Shown here piece by piece: positions 53,186 through 61,356 of a DNA stretch of 64,000 nt. The translations under genes and the position numbers were made by a program. Numbering within the stretch: position 1 is the first letter of the stretch; every line of letters begins with the position of its first letter. The notes beneath the pieces were generated by a model. The model made no database searches, had not been told where the DNA came from, and saw only the letters and a program-made list of their open reading frames with translations. The DNA is from Mesorhizobium ciceri biovar biserrulae WSM1271 (GTDB lineage: Bacteria > Pseudomonadota > Alphaproteobacteria > Rhizobiales > Rhizobiaceae), in NCBI RefSeq assembly GCF_000185905.1, contig NC_014923.1, positions 5,231,501 to 5,295,500 of the forward strand. Reading direction: 5' to 3'.

Positions 53186-53950
53186 ATGGATCTTTTCAAG
53201 CTGGATGGCGATGTCGCGCTGGTCACCGGCGCCGGCAGCGGCATCGGCCAAGCCATCGCGATCGGGCTGGCCGAGGCAGGCGCCGACATCGCCTGTTTTG
53301 GTCATGCGTCGAAAGGTGGGCTGGATGAAACGGCGCACCGGATCACGGCACTCGGCCGCAAGGCGCTGGTGCTGAACGGTACAGTGACATCGCAGAGCGA
53401 TCTGGCGGCGGCGATCGATCGAGTCGAGAGCGAACTCGGTGCGCTGACCGTTGCGGTCAACAATGCCGGCATTGCCGGCTCCGAACCCGCCGAGACGATG
53501 CCGCTGGAGACGTGGCAGAAGGTGCACGAGGTCAATGTCGCCGGCGTGTTCCTGTCCTGTCAGGCCGAAGCGCGCAAGATGCTGGTGCGAGGCAAGGGCT
53601 CGATCATCAACATCGCCTCGATGTCGGGCACCATCGTCAACCGGGGCCTGACGCAGGCGCACTACAACTCTTCGAAGGCCGCCGTCATCCACATGTCCAG
53701 GAGTCTCGCCATGGAGTGGGCCGATCGCGGCCTGCGCGTCAATGTCGTCAGCCCGGGCTACACACTGACGCCGATGAACAAGCGGCCTGAGGTGGCCGAA
53801 GAGGTGAAGATCTTCAAGCGCGACACGCCGATGGGGCGGATGGCGGCGCCGGAGGAAATGGTCGGACCGACGGTGTTCCTGGCCAGCCGCGCAGCGAGCT
53901 TCGTCACCGGCCTCGACCTGATTGTCGATGGCGGCTACGTCTGCTGGTAG
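53186..53950 (+). CDS. SDR-family NAD(P)-dependent oxidoreductase
   Basis: A 254-residue short-chain dehydrogenase: cofactor motif TGAGSGIGQA (about 12-21), NNAG (about 91-94), catalytic Ser in IASMSG and Tyr-x3-Lys in YNSSK, and C-terminal GLDLIVDGGYVCW. It oxidises a hydroxyl group; substrate could be a polyol or hydroxy acid given the enolase-type enzymes in the same cluster. GGGAGGA precedes ATG 53186. Confidence 0.93.
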   Translation: MDLFKLDGDVALVTGAGSGIGQAIAIGLAEAGADIACFGHASKGGLDETAHRITALGRKALVLNGTVTSQSDLAAAIDRVESELGALTVAVNNAGIAGSEPAETMPLETWQKVHEVNVAGVFLSCQAEARKMLVRGKGSIINIASMSGTIVNRGLTQAHYNSSKAAVIHMSRSLAMEWADRGLRVNVVSPGYTLTPMNKRPEVAEEVKIFKRDTPMGRMAAPEEMVGPTVFLASRAASFVTGLDLIVDGGYVCW

Positions 53951-54369
53951 AGGTTCAACTTCGCCTGCAGTCTGAATTTATACGCTTCGCGCGGTGTTAG
54001 TCGTTGCGCGACATGAACCTTGATATATATAATTTCATCCCATGAAACTGGCTTGGCGAGATGGCGCTTGCCGGGTCGACAGCCGAGAACATGAGACCTT
54101 GATGGCTCGCACCTTGCAAGGCGCCGCAAGACTGGCAATCGATCCGCAGATGACCGCCCCCGCAGCGATCCGTCGGCAACCATGACGCCGACACTGCAGT
54201 CCTGTTCCATCATCACTAGAATTGAGCACCATCTTGCCTGCGCCGGCCAAAGCCGGGGCAACAATCTGGCGCCGACGGCCTTGCGCAAAGACCAGCCTTT
54301 CCAACACAATCAAGAAAAGCCGCAAGAAGGGAACGAACGATAATTTTCACAGCTTGAAGGAGAACAAGC
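53951..54369. other. Intergenic region, no gene recognised
   Basis: Contains a short AT-rich stretch (TTGATATATATAATTTC, about 54021-54037) within otherwise ordinary sequence; it may include the promoter of the downstream importer. No convincing start with ribosome site and family-like protein is present on either strand. Confidence 0.6.
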
Positions 54370-55344
54370 ATGTCACTTCGCAGTGTGATTTCGAACTTAA
54401 CAATGGGAACCTTCGCACTCGCCGCGGCGAGTGCACTGACACCTTCCGCCCAAGCCGCCGCACCAGAATCCACCGATCCGATCAAGATCGCGCTGTTCGA
54501 CTGGACCAGCGTCAATCTGAACGCCAAGATCCTTGGCGGTATCCTGGAAAAGCTCGGCTATACCGTCGAGTATCCCACGGCCGACTACCTCTCCAGCCTG
54601 ACCACGGGCCTCACCAATGGCGATCTCGATGTCGGCCTGGAGTTCTGGGACACGACCGCCGGCGAAGCCATGAAGGCCTCCGATGCGACCGGCCAGACCG
54701 AACGGCTGGGCAAGCTCGGACCCAAGGCCAAGGAAGAGTGGTGGTTTCCGGAATACATGAAGGAGAAATGCCCGGGCCTGCCCAATTGGGAAGCGCTAAA
54801 GGACCCGAAATGCGCCGAAGCCTTCTCGACGGCGGAGACCGCACCGAAGGGACGCTATCTCGGCGGCCCGGTGACCTGGGAAGGCTTTGACGACGAGCGC
54901 GTCGAGGCGCTGAAACTGCCCTTCACCGTCATCCATGCCGGCACCGACGCGGCGATGTTCGCCGAGCTCGATTCCGCCTATCAGCGCAAGGCGCCGATCA
55001 TGCTGTGGATCTATTCGCCGCATTGGGCGCCGGCCAAGTACAAGGGCGAGTGGGTTGAATTCCCGGAATACACGCCCGAGTGCTACAACGACCCGAAATG
55101 GGGCGTGAACCCCGACGCCAAATATGACTGCGGCAAGCCGCATGGCGAGATCTGGAAATACTCCTGGTCCGGCATGAAGGACAAATGGCCGGTCGCCTAC
55201 AAGGTGGCCAAGGCCTACACGATTGACACCGATGAGCTCAACAAGATGAGCGGCGAGATCGATCTCGGCGGCAAGACACCGGAAGACGTCGCAGCTGCCT
55301 GGATCGCCGCCCACGAGGCCGACTGGAAAGCCTGGGCGCAGTGA
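54370..55344 (+). CDS. tmoX: ABC substrate-binding protein, TMAO/betaine type (TmoX-like)
   Basis: A 324-residue periplasmic protein: signal peptide TMGTFALAAASALTPSAQAA (cleavage about 30) and an OpuAC-type fold rich in aromatic residues (LFDWTSVN, LEFWDTTAGE, EEWWFPEYM, HWAPAKYKGEWVEFPEY) suited to a quaternary amine. Glycine betaine and TMAO receptors share this fold. Because a trimethylamine monooxygenase (Tmm) lies four genes away, TMAO is the favoured ligand; this assignment is inference from context. AAGGAGAACAAGC precedes ATG 54370. Confidence 0.82.
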   Translation: MSLRSVISNLTMGTFALAAASALTPSAQAAAPESTDPIKIALFDWTSVNLNAKILGGILEKLGYTVEYPTADYLSSLTTGLTNGDLDVGLEFWDTTAGEAMKASDATGQTERLGKLGPKAKEEWWFPEYMKEKCPGLPNWEALKDPKCAEAFSTAETAPKGRYLGGPVTWEGFDDERVEALKLPFTVIHAGTDAAMFAELDSAYQRKAPIMLWIYSPHWAPAKYKGEWVEFPEYTPECYNDPKWGVNPDAKYDCGKPHGEIWKYSWSGMKDKWPVAYKVAKAYTIDTDELNKMSGEIDLGGKTPEDVAAAWIAAHEADWKAWAQ

Positions 55345-55362
55345 TCGTTCCGACTGGAAAAA

Positions 55363-55393
55363 TGAGACCCGGCTGCTGACCAGCCGGGCCTCA
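55363..55393 (+). promoter_or_regulatory. Intercistronic hairpin between tmoX and tmoW
   Basis: TGAGACCCGGCTG (55363-55375) pairs with CAGCCGGGCCTCA (55381-55393), a 13-bp stem with a single mismatch and a 5-base loop. No T-run follows. It probably stabilises the upstream binding-protein mRNA. Confidence 0.65.
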
Positions 55394-55421
55394 CTTGTTG
55401 ATATTCCAGAGGGACGTTCGA

Positions 55422-56507
55422 ATGACGGACAGGACTGAACAGGAGCCAAACACGGCGGGCGCGCCAAAAGACGCCCGTCCGGTAAAGCTTGCCTGCCGCA
55501 ATGTCTGGAAATTGTTCGGATCGAACGCGGCCAATTTCATCCGTGAACGTGACGGCAAGGCCAGCATGGCCGACGTCACGGCTGCCGGGCTGGTCGGCGC
55601 GGTGCGCGCCGTCGACCTTGAAATCCGCCAGGGCGAGATTTTCATCATCATGGGCCTGTCGGGCTCCGGCAAGTCGACGCTGGTGCGCTGCATGTCGAGG
55701 TTGGTCGAGCCGACCCACGGCAAGGTCGAATTCGAGGGCAATGACCTGCTGAAAATCTCCGATGCAGCACTCATCGAATTGCGACGACACCGCATGGGCA
55801 TGGTGTTCCAAAATTTTGCGCTGTTGCCGCATCTCAACGTGCTGGAGAACATCGCCTTCCCGCTCAGCATCCAGGGGCAGGACCGGGCGACACGCGAAGC
55901 AAGGGCGCGCGAGGTCATCGAGCTTGTCGGCTTAAGGGGTCGCGAGCATTTCTATCCGCGCGAACTGTCCGGCGGCCAGCAGCAGCGTGTCGGCATCGCC
56001 CGCAGCCTGGCGACAAAACCGGAAATCTGGTTCCTCGACGAGCCGTTCTCGGCGCTCGATCCGCTGATCCGCCGCGAGATGCAGGACGAGCTGATGCGGT
56101 TGCAGATGATGCTGCACAAGACCATCGTCTTCATCACCCATGATTTCGACGAGGCCATCCGGCTGGCCGACCGCATCGCCATCATGAAGGATGGCGAGGT
56201 CATCCAGATCGGCACGCCGGAGGAACTGGTGGTCAATCCGGCGACCGACTACGTCGCCGAGTTCACCCGCGACGTCGACCGCGCCAAGGTGATCTCGGCA
56301 CGCAGCCTCATGCGCGCCTGCGACGGCTCCGAGCACGGCGGAACGGTGGCGCCGGAGGCCAAGATATCCAGCTTTTCCGCCAGCATCGTTGCCGCCAACA
56401 AGCCGTTCGCGGTCGTCAACGGCAGCGGCAAGCCGATCGGCGAGGTGACGCCGCAAGCGGTGATCGATCTGCTGGCCGGCATTGAGCGTTCCGGAGCCGG
56501 CACATGA
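55422..56507 (+). CDS. tmoW: ABC transporter ATP-binding protein, TMAO/betaine type (TmoW-like)
   Basis: A 361-residue ProV-like ATPase: Walker A GLSGSGKST (about 83-91), signature LSGGQQQRVGIARSL, Walker B IWFLDEPFSALDP and a C-terminal partial CBS-like tail (to about residue 360) as in OpuA/ProV. An insertion near the N-terminus (NAANFIRERDGKASMADVTA) is typical of this group. It overlaps the permease gene by 4 bp. The tmo name is by context only. Confidence 0.84.
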   Translation: MTDRTEQEPNTAGAPKDARPVKLACRNVWKLFGSNAANFIRERDGKASMADVTAAGLVGAVRAVDLEIRQGEIFIIMGLSGSGKSTLVRCMSRLVEPTHGKVEFEGNDLLKISDAALIELRRHRMGMVFQNFALLPHLNVLENIAFPLSIQGQDRATREARAREVIELVGLRGREHFYPRELSGGQQQRVGIARSLATKPEIWFLDEPFSALDPLIRREMQDELMRLQMMLHKTIVFITHDFDEAIRLADRIAIMKDGEVIQIGTPEELVVNPATDYVAEFTRDVDRAKVISARSLMRACDGSEHGGTVAPEAKISSFSASIVAANKPFAVVNGSGKPIGEVTPQAVIDLLAGIERSGAGT

Positions 56508-58486
56508 CGGCGACGGCAAGCGCCGGCGAAACACGGTCGCGCCCGGTTCAGGTCTGGCTGCTCGTCTGGGCGGTGGCACTCGCGGCCGTGCTTGTCGTGT
56601 TCCTGTTGCAAGACCGCCTGCCCTGGGCGGTCAATTATCCGGCCAGCGCCGTCGTGCCGGTCGCCGATTGGGTCAGCGCGCTGATGCGCTGGATCAAGTC
56701 GAACCTGTCGTGGCTCACCCGCTCGATCACCGCTGTGCTCGGCGTTCCGCTCGATTTCGCGCTCAATCTGCTGGCCAAGAATTTCAAGATCGGTCACGGC
56801 GCAGAAGCCTATGTCCTGCCGCGCCTGTCCTGGGTCGGCGTCTGCGCTGCCGCCTTCATCACCGGACATGCAGCCGGCGGCAGAAAGCTCAGCCTGCTGG
56901 TCGGCGGCTGCTTTCTCTATATCGCGCTGTTCGGCCAATGGACCAGCGCCATGCTGACGCTTGGGCTGATCTCCATCGCCGTGCCGTTCTGCATCGTCAC
57001 CGGGCTGTTCGCCGGCATCTGGGCGTGGCGCAAGCCGTGGGCCGAAAGGCTCATCGTCTCCCCTGCCCTTGACCTGATGCAGACGATCCCGACCTTCGCC
57101 TATCTCATCCCAATGCTGCTGCTGTTCGGCAACAGCCCGGTCTCGGCGATGATTGCGACCGCCATCTTCGCCACCCCGCCGATGGTGCGAGCAACGATGC
57201 TCGGCCTGTCGCGGGTGCCGTCGGAGATCGACGATTTCAGCGAAATGGCCGGCTGCACGGCGCGGCAGAAACTGTGGCGGGTGCTGCTGCCGTCGGCGCG
57301 GCCGACACTGATGGTCGGCGTCAACCAGGTCATCATGCTGGCGCTGAACATGGTGATCATCGCTTCGATGATCGGTGCCGGCGGCCTCGGCTACGACGTG
57401 CTCCTGGCGCTACGCGCGCTGAAGGTCGGCGAGGCGATGGAAGCCGGCCTTGCCATTGTGGCACTCGCCATCGCACTCGACCGGCTGAGCCAGGCCATCG
57501 CGCACAGCCAAGCAAAGGGCCATGTCCATCAGGAGGTAAGCCCGAGCCTCTGGCGGCGCTACCCCAACCTGACGCTGGCCATCGCCATCCTTGTCGTGAC
57601 AACACTGCTCGGCCTGTTCGTGCCGGCCTTGGCAGTGGTGCCGAAAGCGATCACTTTCACCACGGCGCCGCTGTGGAAGGCGGCGGTGAACTGGGTGACC
57701 ATCAATTTCTTCGACACGATCGAAGCGTTTCGCGTGGCGCTCATCCTCAATCTGCTGAACCCGCTGCGCGCCTTTTGCGAGGGCTTTCCGTGGCTCGGCG
57801 CTGTCTTCCTGCTCGGCCTTGCCGGCTATCAACTCTCCGGCCTGCGTCTCGCCGTCCTCGTCGCCGCGCTGACCGCCTTCTGCGCCATCACCGGCCTGTG
57901 GGAAAAGACCATGGCGACGGTCTATCTCTGCGGTATCTCGGCCTTCATCGCCTGCCTGATCGGCATCCCGATCGGGCTGATGGCTTCGCGCAGCGACCGG
58001 TTCGAGAAGATCGTCACGCCGGTCATCGATACGCTGCAGGTGCTGCCATCCTTCTGCTTCATCATCCCGGTGGTGATGCTGTTTCGGGTCGGCGACGTCA
58101 CCGCCATGATCGCGACGATCGCCTTCGCCGTGGTGCCGGCGATCCGCTACACCAATCACGGCATCAGGCAGGTGCCGCCGGCGCTGATCGAGGCGGCCAA
58201 GGTGTCGGGCTGCACGCCGCGCCAGACCTTCTTTCGCGTGCAACTGCCGCTGGCGCTGCCGGAAATCATGCTGGGCGTCAACCAGACGATCCTGATGGCG
58301 CTGGCAATGATCATCATCTGCGCCATGGTCGGCACCCGCGATCTCGGCCAGGAAGTGTTCATCGCGCTGTCCAAGGCCGATTCCGGCCGCGGCATCGTCG
58401 CGGGTCTCGCCATCGCCTTCATCGGCATCGTCGCCGACCGGCTGTTCAGCGCCTGGACGGCGAAGGCGCGCGCAAGGCTGGGTTAG
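56504..58486 (+). CDS. tmoV: ABC permease, two fused ProW-type domains (TmoV-like)
   Basis: A 660-residue permease, about twice the normal length. Each half holds a complete BPD_transp_1 domain: the first (about 140-335) ends with the EAA loop IDDFSEMAGCTARQKLWRVLLP, the second (about 450-640) has IEAAKVSGCTPRQTFFRVQLP. Each has 6-7 membrane segments. The fusion would supply both copies of a homodimeric ProW channel as one chain. ATGA overlap with tmoW confirms one operon. Confidence 0.85.
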   Translation: MTATASAGETRSRPVQVWLLVWAVALAAVLVVFLLQDRLPWAVNYPASAVVPVADWVSALMRWIKSNLSWLTRSITAVLGVPLDFALNLLAKNFKIGHGAEAYVLPRLSWVGVCAAAFITGHAAGGRKLSLLVGGCFLYIALFGQWTSAMLTLGLISIAVPFCIVTGLFAGIWAWRKPWAERLIVSPALDLMQTIPTFAYLIPMLLLFGNSPVSAMIATAIFATPPMVRATMLGLSRVPSEIDDFSEMAGCTARQKLWRVLLPSARPTLMVGVNQVIMLALNMVIIASMIGAGGLGYDVLLALRALKVGEAMEAGLAIVALAIALDRLSQAIAHSQAKGHVHQEVSPSLWRRYPNLTLAIAILVVTTLLGLFVPALAVVPKAITFTTAPLWKAAVNWVTINFFDTIEAFRVALILNLLNPLRAFCEGFPWLGAVFLLGLAGYQLSGLRLAVLVAALTAFCAITGLWEKTMATVYLCGISAFIACLIGIPIGLMASRSDRFEKIVTPVIDTLQVLPSFCFIIPVVMLFRVGDVTAMIATIAFAVVPAIRYTNHGIRQVPPALIEAAKVSGCTPRQTFFRVQLPLALPEIMLGVNQTILMALAMIIICAMVGTRDLGQEVFIALSKADSGRGIVAGLAIAFIGIVADRLFSAWTAKARARLG

Positions 58487-58512
58487 GATTAGCCGCCCCG
58501 ATACAGGAGAGA

Positions 58513-58893
58513 ATGATGACCGGCCGGATCGCTCACTGCACCTGCGGCCAATTGCAGATCCGCTGCCCGCAAGAGCCGGCCAAGGTCTCGCTTTGCCATT
58601 GCCTGGACTGTCAGCGGCGGACCGGCAGTCCGTTCGGGATCGCCGCTTTCTTCGATGCCGCCGAGACCGAGATCAGCGGCTCATTCCAGACATTCCAACG
58701 CGATTCCGACAGCGGCTTTCCCGTCACCTTCCATTTCTGCGGAACGTGCGGCTCAACGGTCTTCTGGTATCCGTCACGAAAACCGGCGGCGGTAGCCGTC
58801 GCAGTCGGCTGCTTCGGAGACCCGGCATTTCCGGCGCCGACGCAGTCTGTTTATGGCGAGAGTCGCCACGGCTGGGTCGAGGCGCCGGCCTGA
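58513..58893 (+). CDS. GFA-family (CENP-V/GFA) protein
   Basis: A 126-residue zinc protein with paired cysteine motifs: CTCGQLQIRCP (CxC), CHCLDC (CxxxxC pattern), and HFCGTCGST (CxxC). The CENP-V/GFA family was first linked to glutathione-dependent formaldehyde activation, though this activity is uncertain for many members. Location between the TMAO-type importer and Tmm is notable because both TMA/TMAO and DMA breakdown release formaldehyde. ATG 58513 or 58516; GGAG upstream favours 58516. Confidence 0.85.
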   Translation: MMTGRIAHCTCGQLQIRCPQEPAKVSLCHCLDCQRRTGSPFGIAAFFDAAETEISGSFQTFQRDSDSGFPVTFHFCGTCGSTVFWYPSRKPAAVAVAVGCFGDPAFPAPTQSVYGESRHGWVEAPA

Positions 58894-58908
58894 CGGCAAG
58901 CCCACTCG

Positions 58909-60267
58909 TTATTCCGCCGCGACGCCCTTCACCTCGAGATAGCTCTCCATCGAATCATCCAGCGCCTGCAGCCACGGCGTATGATGCAGCGGCGCCATGG
59001 TGCCGGTCATCAGCGAGCGGTAGGCGTGGTCGCGGAAGCTCATAATGTCTTCGCCCTTGTGGTGTTCCCATTCCATGAAGGTCTGGTTGACCGCCTCGAC
59101 GTCGAAACCGGGATAATCGGTCTGGTCCATCAATTCCTTGGTGTAGTCGCCCTGGAACCAGATCATCTGCTCGGCGTCTTCCAGCGTTTCCTCACGCGCG
59201 CGCCACTTCGCGCCGTGAGCGGCCATCGCCTCGGCCGAGGGCAGCTTGATGCGGCCCATGATGACGTCGCGGGCAAACCAGGCCTGCGCGTCGAACATAT
59301 TGAAGGTGTAGAACTGATCCTGCATGCCGATATAGGAAAGCTGTGGGTTCTTCTCCCAGACGACGCCTTCATAGAGATCGAGCGGCCACATGCGGTTGGC
59401 TGTCTTGAGCTTCAGATCGTCGGTCAGGAAGGGGAAGGAATGCAGGTACCCGGTGCACAGGATGATGGCGTCGACATCCTTGGTCGTGCCATCCTTGAAA
59501 TGCGCGGTTTTGCCGACGACCTTCTGCAGCAGCGGCACCTCTTTCCAATTCTCCGGCCATTTGAAACCCATCGGCTTCGAGCGGTAGCTGGAGGTGATGG
59601 ATTTGGCGCCGTATTTGTAGCATTGCGAGCCGATGTCCTCGGCCGAATAGGAGCGGCCGATGATCAGGATATCCTTGCCCTTGAATTCCATCGCGTCGCG
59701 GAAATCATGGCTGTGCAGGATGCGGCCATTGAAGGTGGAGAAACCCTCGAAATAGGGCACGTTGGGTACCGAGAAATGCCCGGAGGCGACGACGACATTG
59801 TCGAACTCTTCGGAATAAGTGACGTCGTTGGTTCGGTCATGCGCGGTGACGGTGAATTTCTTCGTCTCGTCCGAAAACGTCACCATGCGCACCGGGCTGT
59901 TGAAGCGCACCCATTTGCGCAGGCCTGATTTCTCGACGCGCCCCTTGATGTAGTCCCACAGCACGGCGCGCGGCGGATAGGAGCCGATCGGCCGGCCGAA
60001 GTGCTCCTCGAAAGTATAGTCGGCGAATTCCAGGCATTCCTTTGGTCCGTTCGACCAGAGATAGCGATACATGGAACCGTGCACCGGATCGCCATGCTCG
60101 TCGAGACCGGTGCGCCAGGTGTAGTTCCACAGGCCGCCCCAGTCCGACTGCTTTTCGAAGCAGACGATCTCGGGAATGTCGGCGCCCTTGTCGGCCGCCG
60201 ATTTGAAGGCCCTGAGCTGTGCCAGGCCGGATGGGCCGGCTCCGATGACGGCAACGCGACTTTTCAT
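58909..60267 (-). CDS. tmm: Trimethylamine monooxygenase (flavin-containing monooxygenase)
   Basis: A 452-residue bacterial FMO converting TMA to TMAO using NADPH and O2. Motifs: FAD GAGPSGL (9-15), the FMO signature FNGRILHSHDF (179-189) and NADPH-binding GRSYSAED (204-211). It closely follows the Tmm pattern, for example FEKQSDWGGLWNYTW (37-51) and YRYLWSNGPKECLEFADY. The strength of this match makes Tmm more likely than a generic N-oxygenating FMO. GGGAGG lies 7 bases upstream of ATG 60267. It converges on the tmo operon and diverges from an XRE regulator across 318 bp. Confidence 0.9.
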   Translation of the reverse strand: MKSRVAVIGAGPSGLAQLRAFKSAADKGADIPEIVCFEKQSDWGGLWNYTWRTGLDEHGDPVHGSMYRYLWSNGPKECLEFADYTFEEHFGRPIGSYPPRAVLWDYIKGRVEKSGLRKWVRFNSPVRMVTFSDETKKFTVTAHDRTNDVTYSEEFDNVVVASGHFSVPNVPYFEGFSTFNGRILHSHDFRDAMEFKGKDILIIGRSYSAEDIGSQCYKYGAKSITSSYRSKPMGFKWPENWKEVPLLQKVVGKTAHFKDGTTKDVDAIILCTGYLHSFPFLTDDLKLKTANRMWPLDLYEGVVWEKNPQLSYIGMQDQFYTFNMFDAQAWFARDVIMGRIKLPSAEAMAAHGAKWRAREETLEDAEQMIWFQGDYTKELMDQTDYPGFDVEAVNQTFMEWEHHKGEDIMSFRDHAYRSLMTGTMAPLHHTPWLQALDDSMESYLEVKGVAAE

Positions 60268-60320
60268 GGCAGGCCTCCCGATCTGGTTTCGACTTTTGCC
60301 TTGACGCAAATCCCAAGCGG

Positions 60321-60337
60321 AAAGCGCTATGCGCTTT
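60321..60337. promoter_or_regulatory. Palindrome upstream of tmm
   Basis: AAAGCGC-TAT-GCGCTTT has perfect 7-base arms and lies 54-70 bp upstream of the tmm start; one further base pair at each side is interrupted by an extra T. It is a candidate operator for the XRE regulator or another factor. Confidence 0.5.
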
Positions 60338-60542
60338 TCCCGGAATTGCTCTTACGAAACAAATTTCACTCACAGGGACAGTAATTGGCCCTTTCGTGCT
60401 GTCAACAGCCCGGTGCGGAAACAACGTTCCGCCGATGTGGATTTCCCGCAAAAAACCGGACGCGGCCAAACGCCGGATCGTGCGCATGCGCTTTCAGGCG
60501 ACTTGCCGTCGCAGTTGCGCTGCTGTATCGGCACCTGACATG

Positions 60543-60557
60543 TTCACCTAGAGTGAA
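60543..60557. promoter_or_regulatory. Inverted repeat upstream of the XRE regulator
   Basis: TTCAC-CTAGA-GTGAA has 5-base perfect arms, 29-43 bp upstream of ATG 60586. A further TTTCAC occurs near 60364. This pattern suits autoregulation by an HTH-cupin protein. The rest of 60268-60585 shows no gene. Confidence 0.5.
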
Positions 60558-60585
60558 ATAAATCCGCAGGAGTGCCGGGGGCGAC

Positions 60586-61302
60586 ATGGCGAAGAAGGTT
60601 TCCGATTCCAAGGCTGGTCCAGCCGGTGCAAAGGCCAAGCCGCAGCCAAAGGTCTCGGCCGACGGGAAAACCATCCGCGCGCCGCTGACGCAGAACCCGC
60701 ATGCCATTCGCGACACGCGCGAAAAGGTGCTGGAGGTGGCGATCGGCCGCGAGGTGCGCGCCTTCCGCAAGAAGCTCGGCATCACCGTCGCCGATCTGGC
60801 GGTCGCCACCGACATTTCGCTGGGCATGCTGTCGAAGATCGAGAATGGCATCACCTCGCCGTCACTGACCACCTTGCAGGCGCTGTCGCGGGCGCTCGGC
60901 GTCCCGGTCACTGCCTTCTTCCGCCGGTTCGAGGAAGAGCGCAGCGCCGTTTTCGTCAAGGCCGGCCAAGGCCTCGATGTCGAGCGCCGCGGCACGCGCG
61001 CCGGTCACCAGTACAATCTGCTCGGCCATATCGGCTCCAATACCAGCGGCGTCGTCGTCGAGCCCTATTTGATCACGCTGACCGAGGATTCCGACGTGTT
61101 TCCGACCTTCCAGCATGAGGGCATGGAGTTCCTCTATATGCTCGAGGGCGAGGTCGTTTACCGGCACGGCAGCAATCTCTACCCGATGAAGCCCGGCGAC
61201 AGCCTGTTCTTCGACGCCGACGCGCCGCACGGGCCGGAACAGCTGACGAAACTGCCGATGCGGTATTTGTCGATTATCTGCTATCCGCAGAGCGCGGGTT
61301 GA
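60586..61302 (+). CDS. XRE-family regulator with cupin domain
   Basis: A 238-residue regulator: an N-terminal disordered, Lys/Pro-rich segment (1-45), HTH (about 55-110: IGREVRAFRKKLGITVADLA, DISLGMLSKIENG) and a C-terminal cupin (about 155-235: FQHEGMEFLYMLEGEVVYRH, MKPGDSLFFDADAPHGPEQL) that may bind a small ligand. It is divergent from tmm and faces the dmm-like operon, so it is the likely regulator of the methylated-amine cluster. Confidence 0.88.
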   Translation: MAKKVSDSKAGPAGAKAKPQPKVSADGKTIRAPLTQNPHAIRDTREKVLEVAIGREVRAFRKKLGITVADLAVATDISLGMLSKIENGITSPSLTTLQALSRALGVPVTAFFRRFEEERSAVFVKAGQGLDVERRGTRAGHQYNLLGHIGSNTSGVVVEPYLITLTEDSDVFPTFQHEGMEFLYMLEGEVVYRHGSNLYPMKPGDSLFFDADAPHGPEQLTKLPMRYLSIICYPQSAG

Positions 61303-61311
61303 GCGGGACTC

Positions 61312-61336
61312 GATCTCCCCCCACGAGGGGGAGATC
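61312..61336. repeat. Short palindromic repeat in convergent gap
   Basis: GATCTCCCCC-CACGA-GGGGGAGATC is a perfect palindrome with 10-base arms, matching one arm of the rhizobial repeat at 4053-4240. It lies between the convergent XRE and DUF3445 genes and may act as a terminator for both. Confidence 0.85.
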
Positions 61337-61356
61337 GGCAGCTTCGCGGGCGTCGC

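Noticed and set aside
53951..54369. Possible riboswitch before the TMAO-type importer
   Set aside because: I found no recognisable conserved riboswitch core and no terminator/antiterminator pair.
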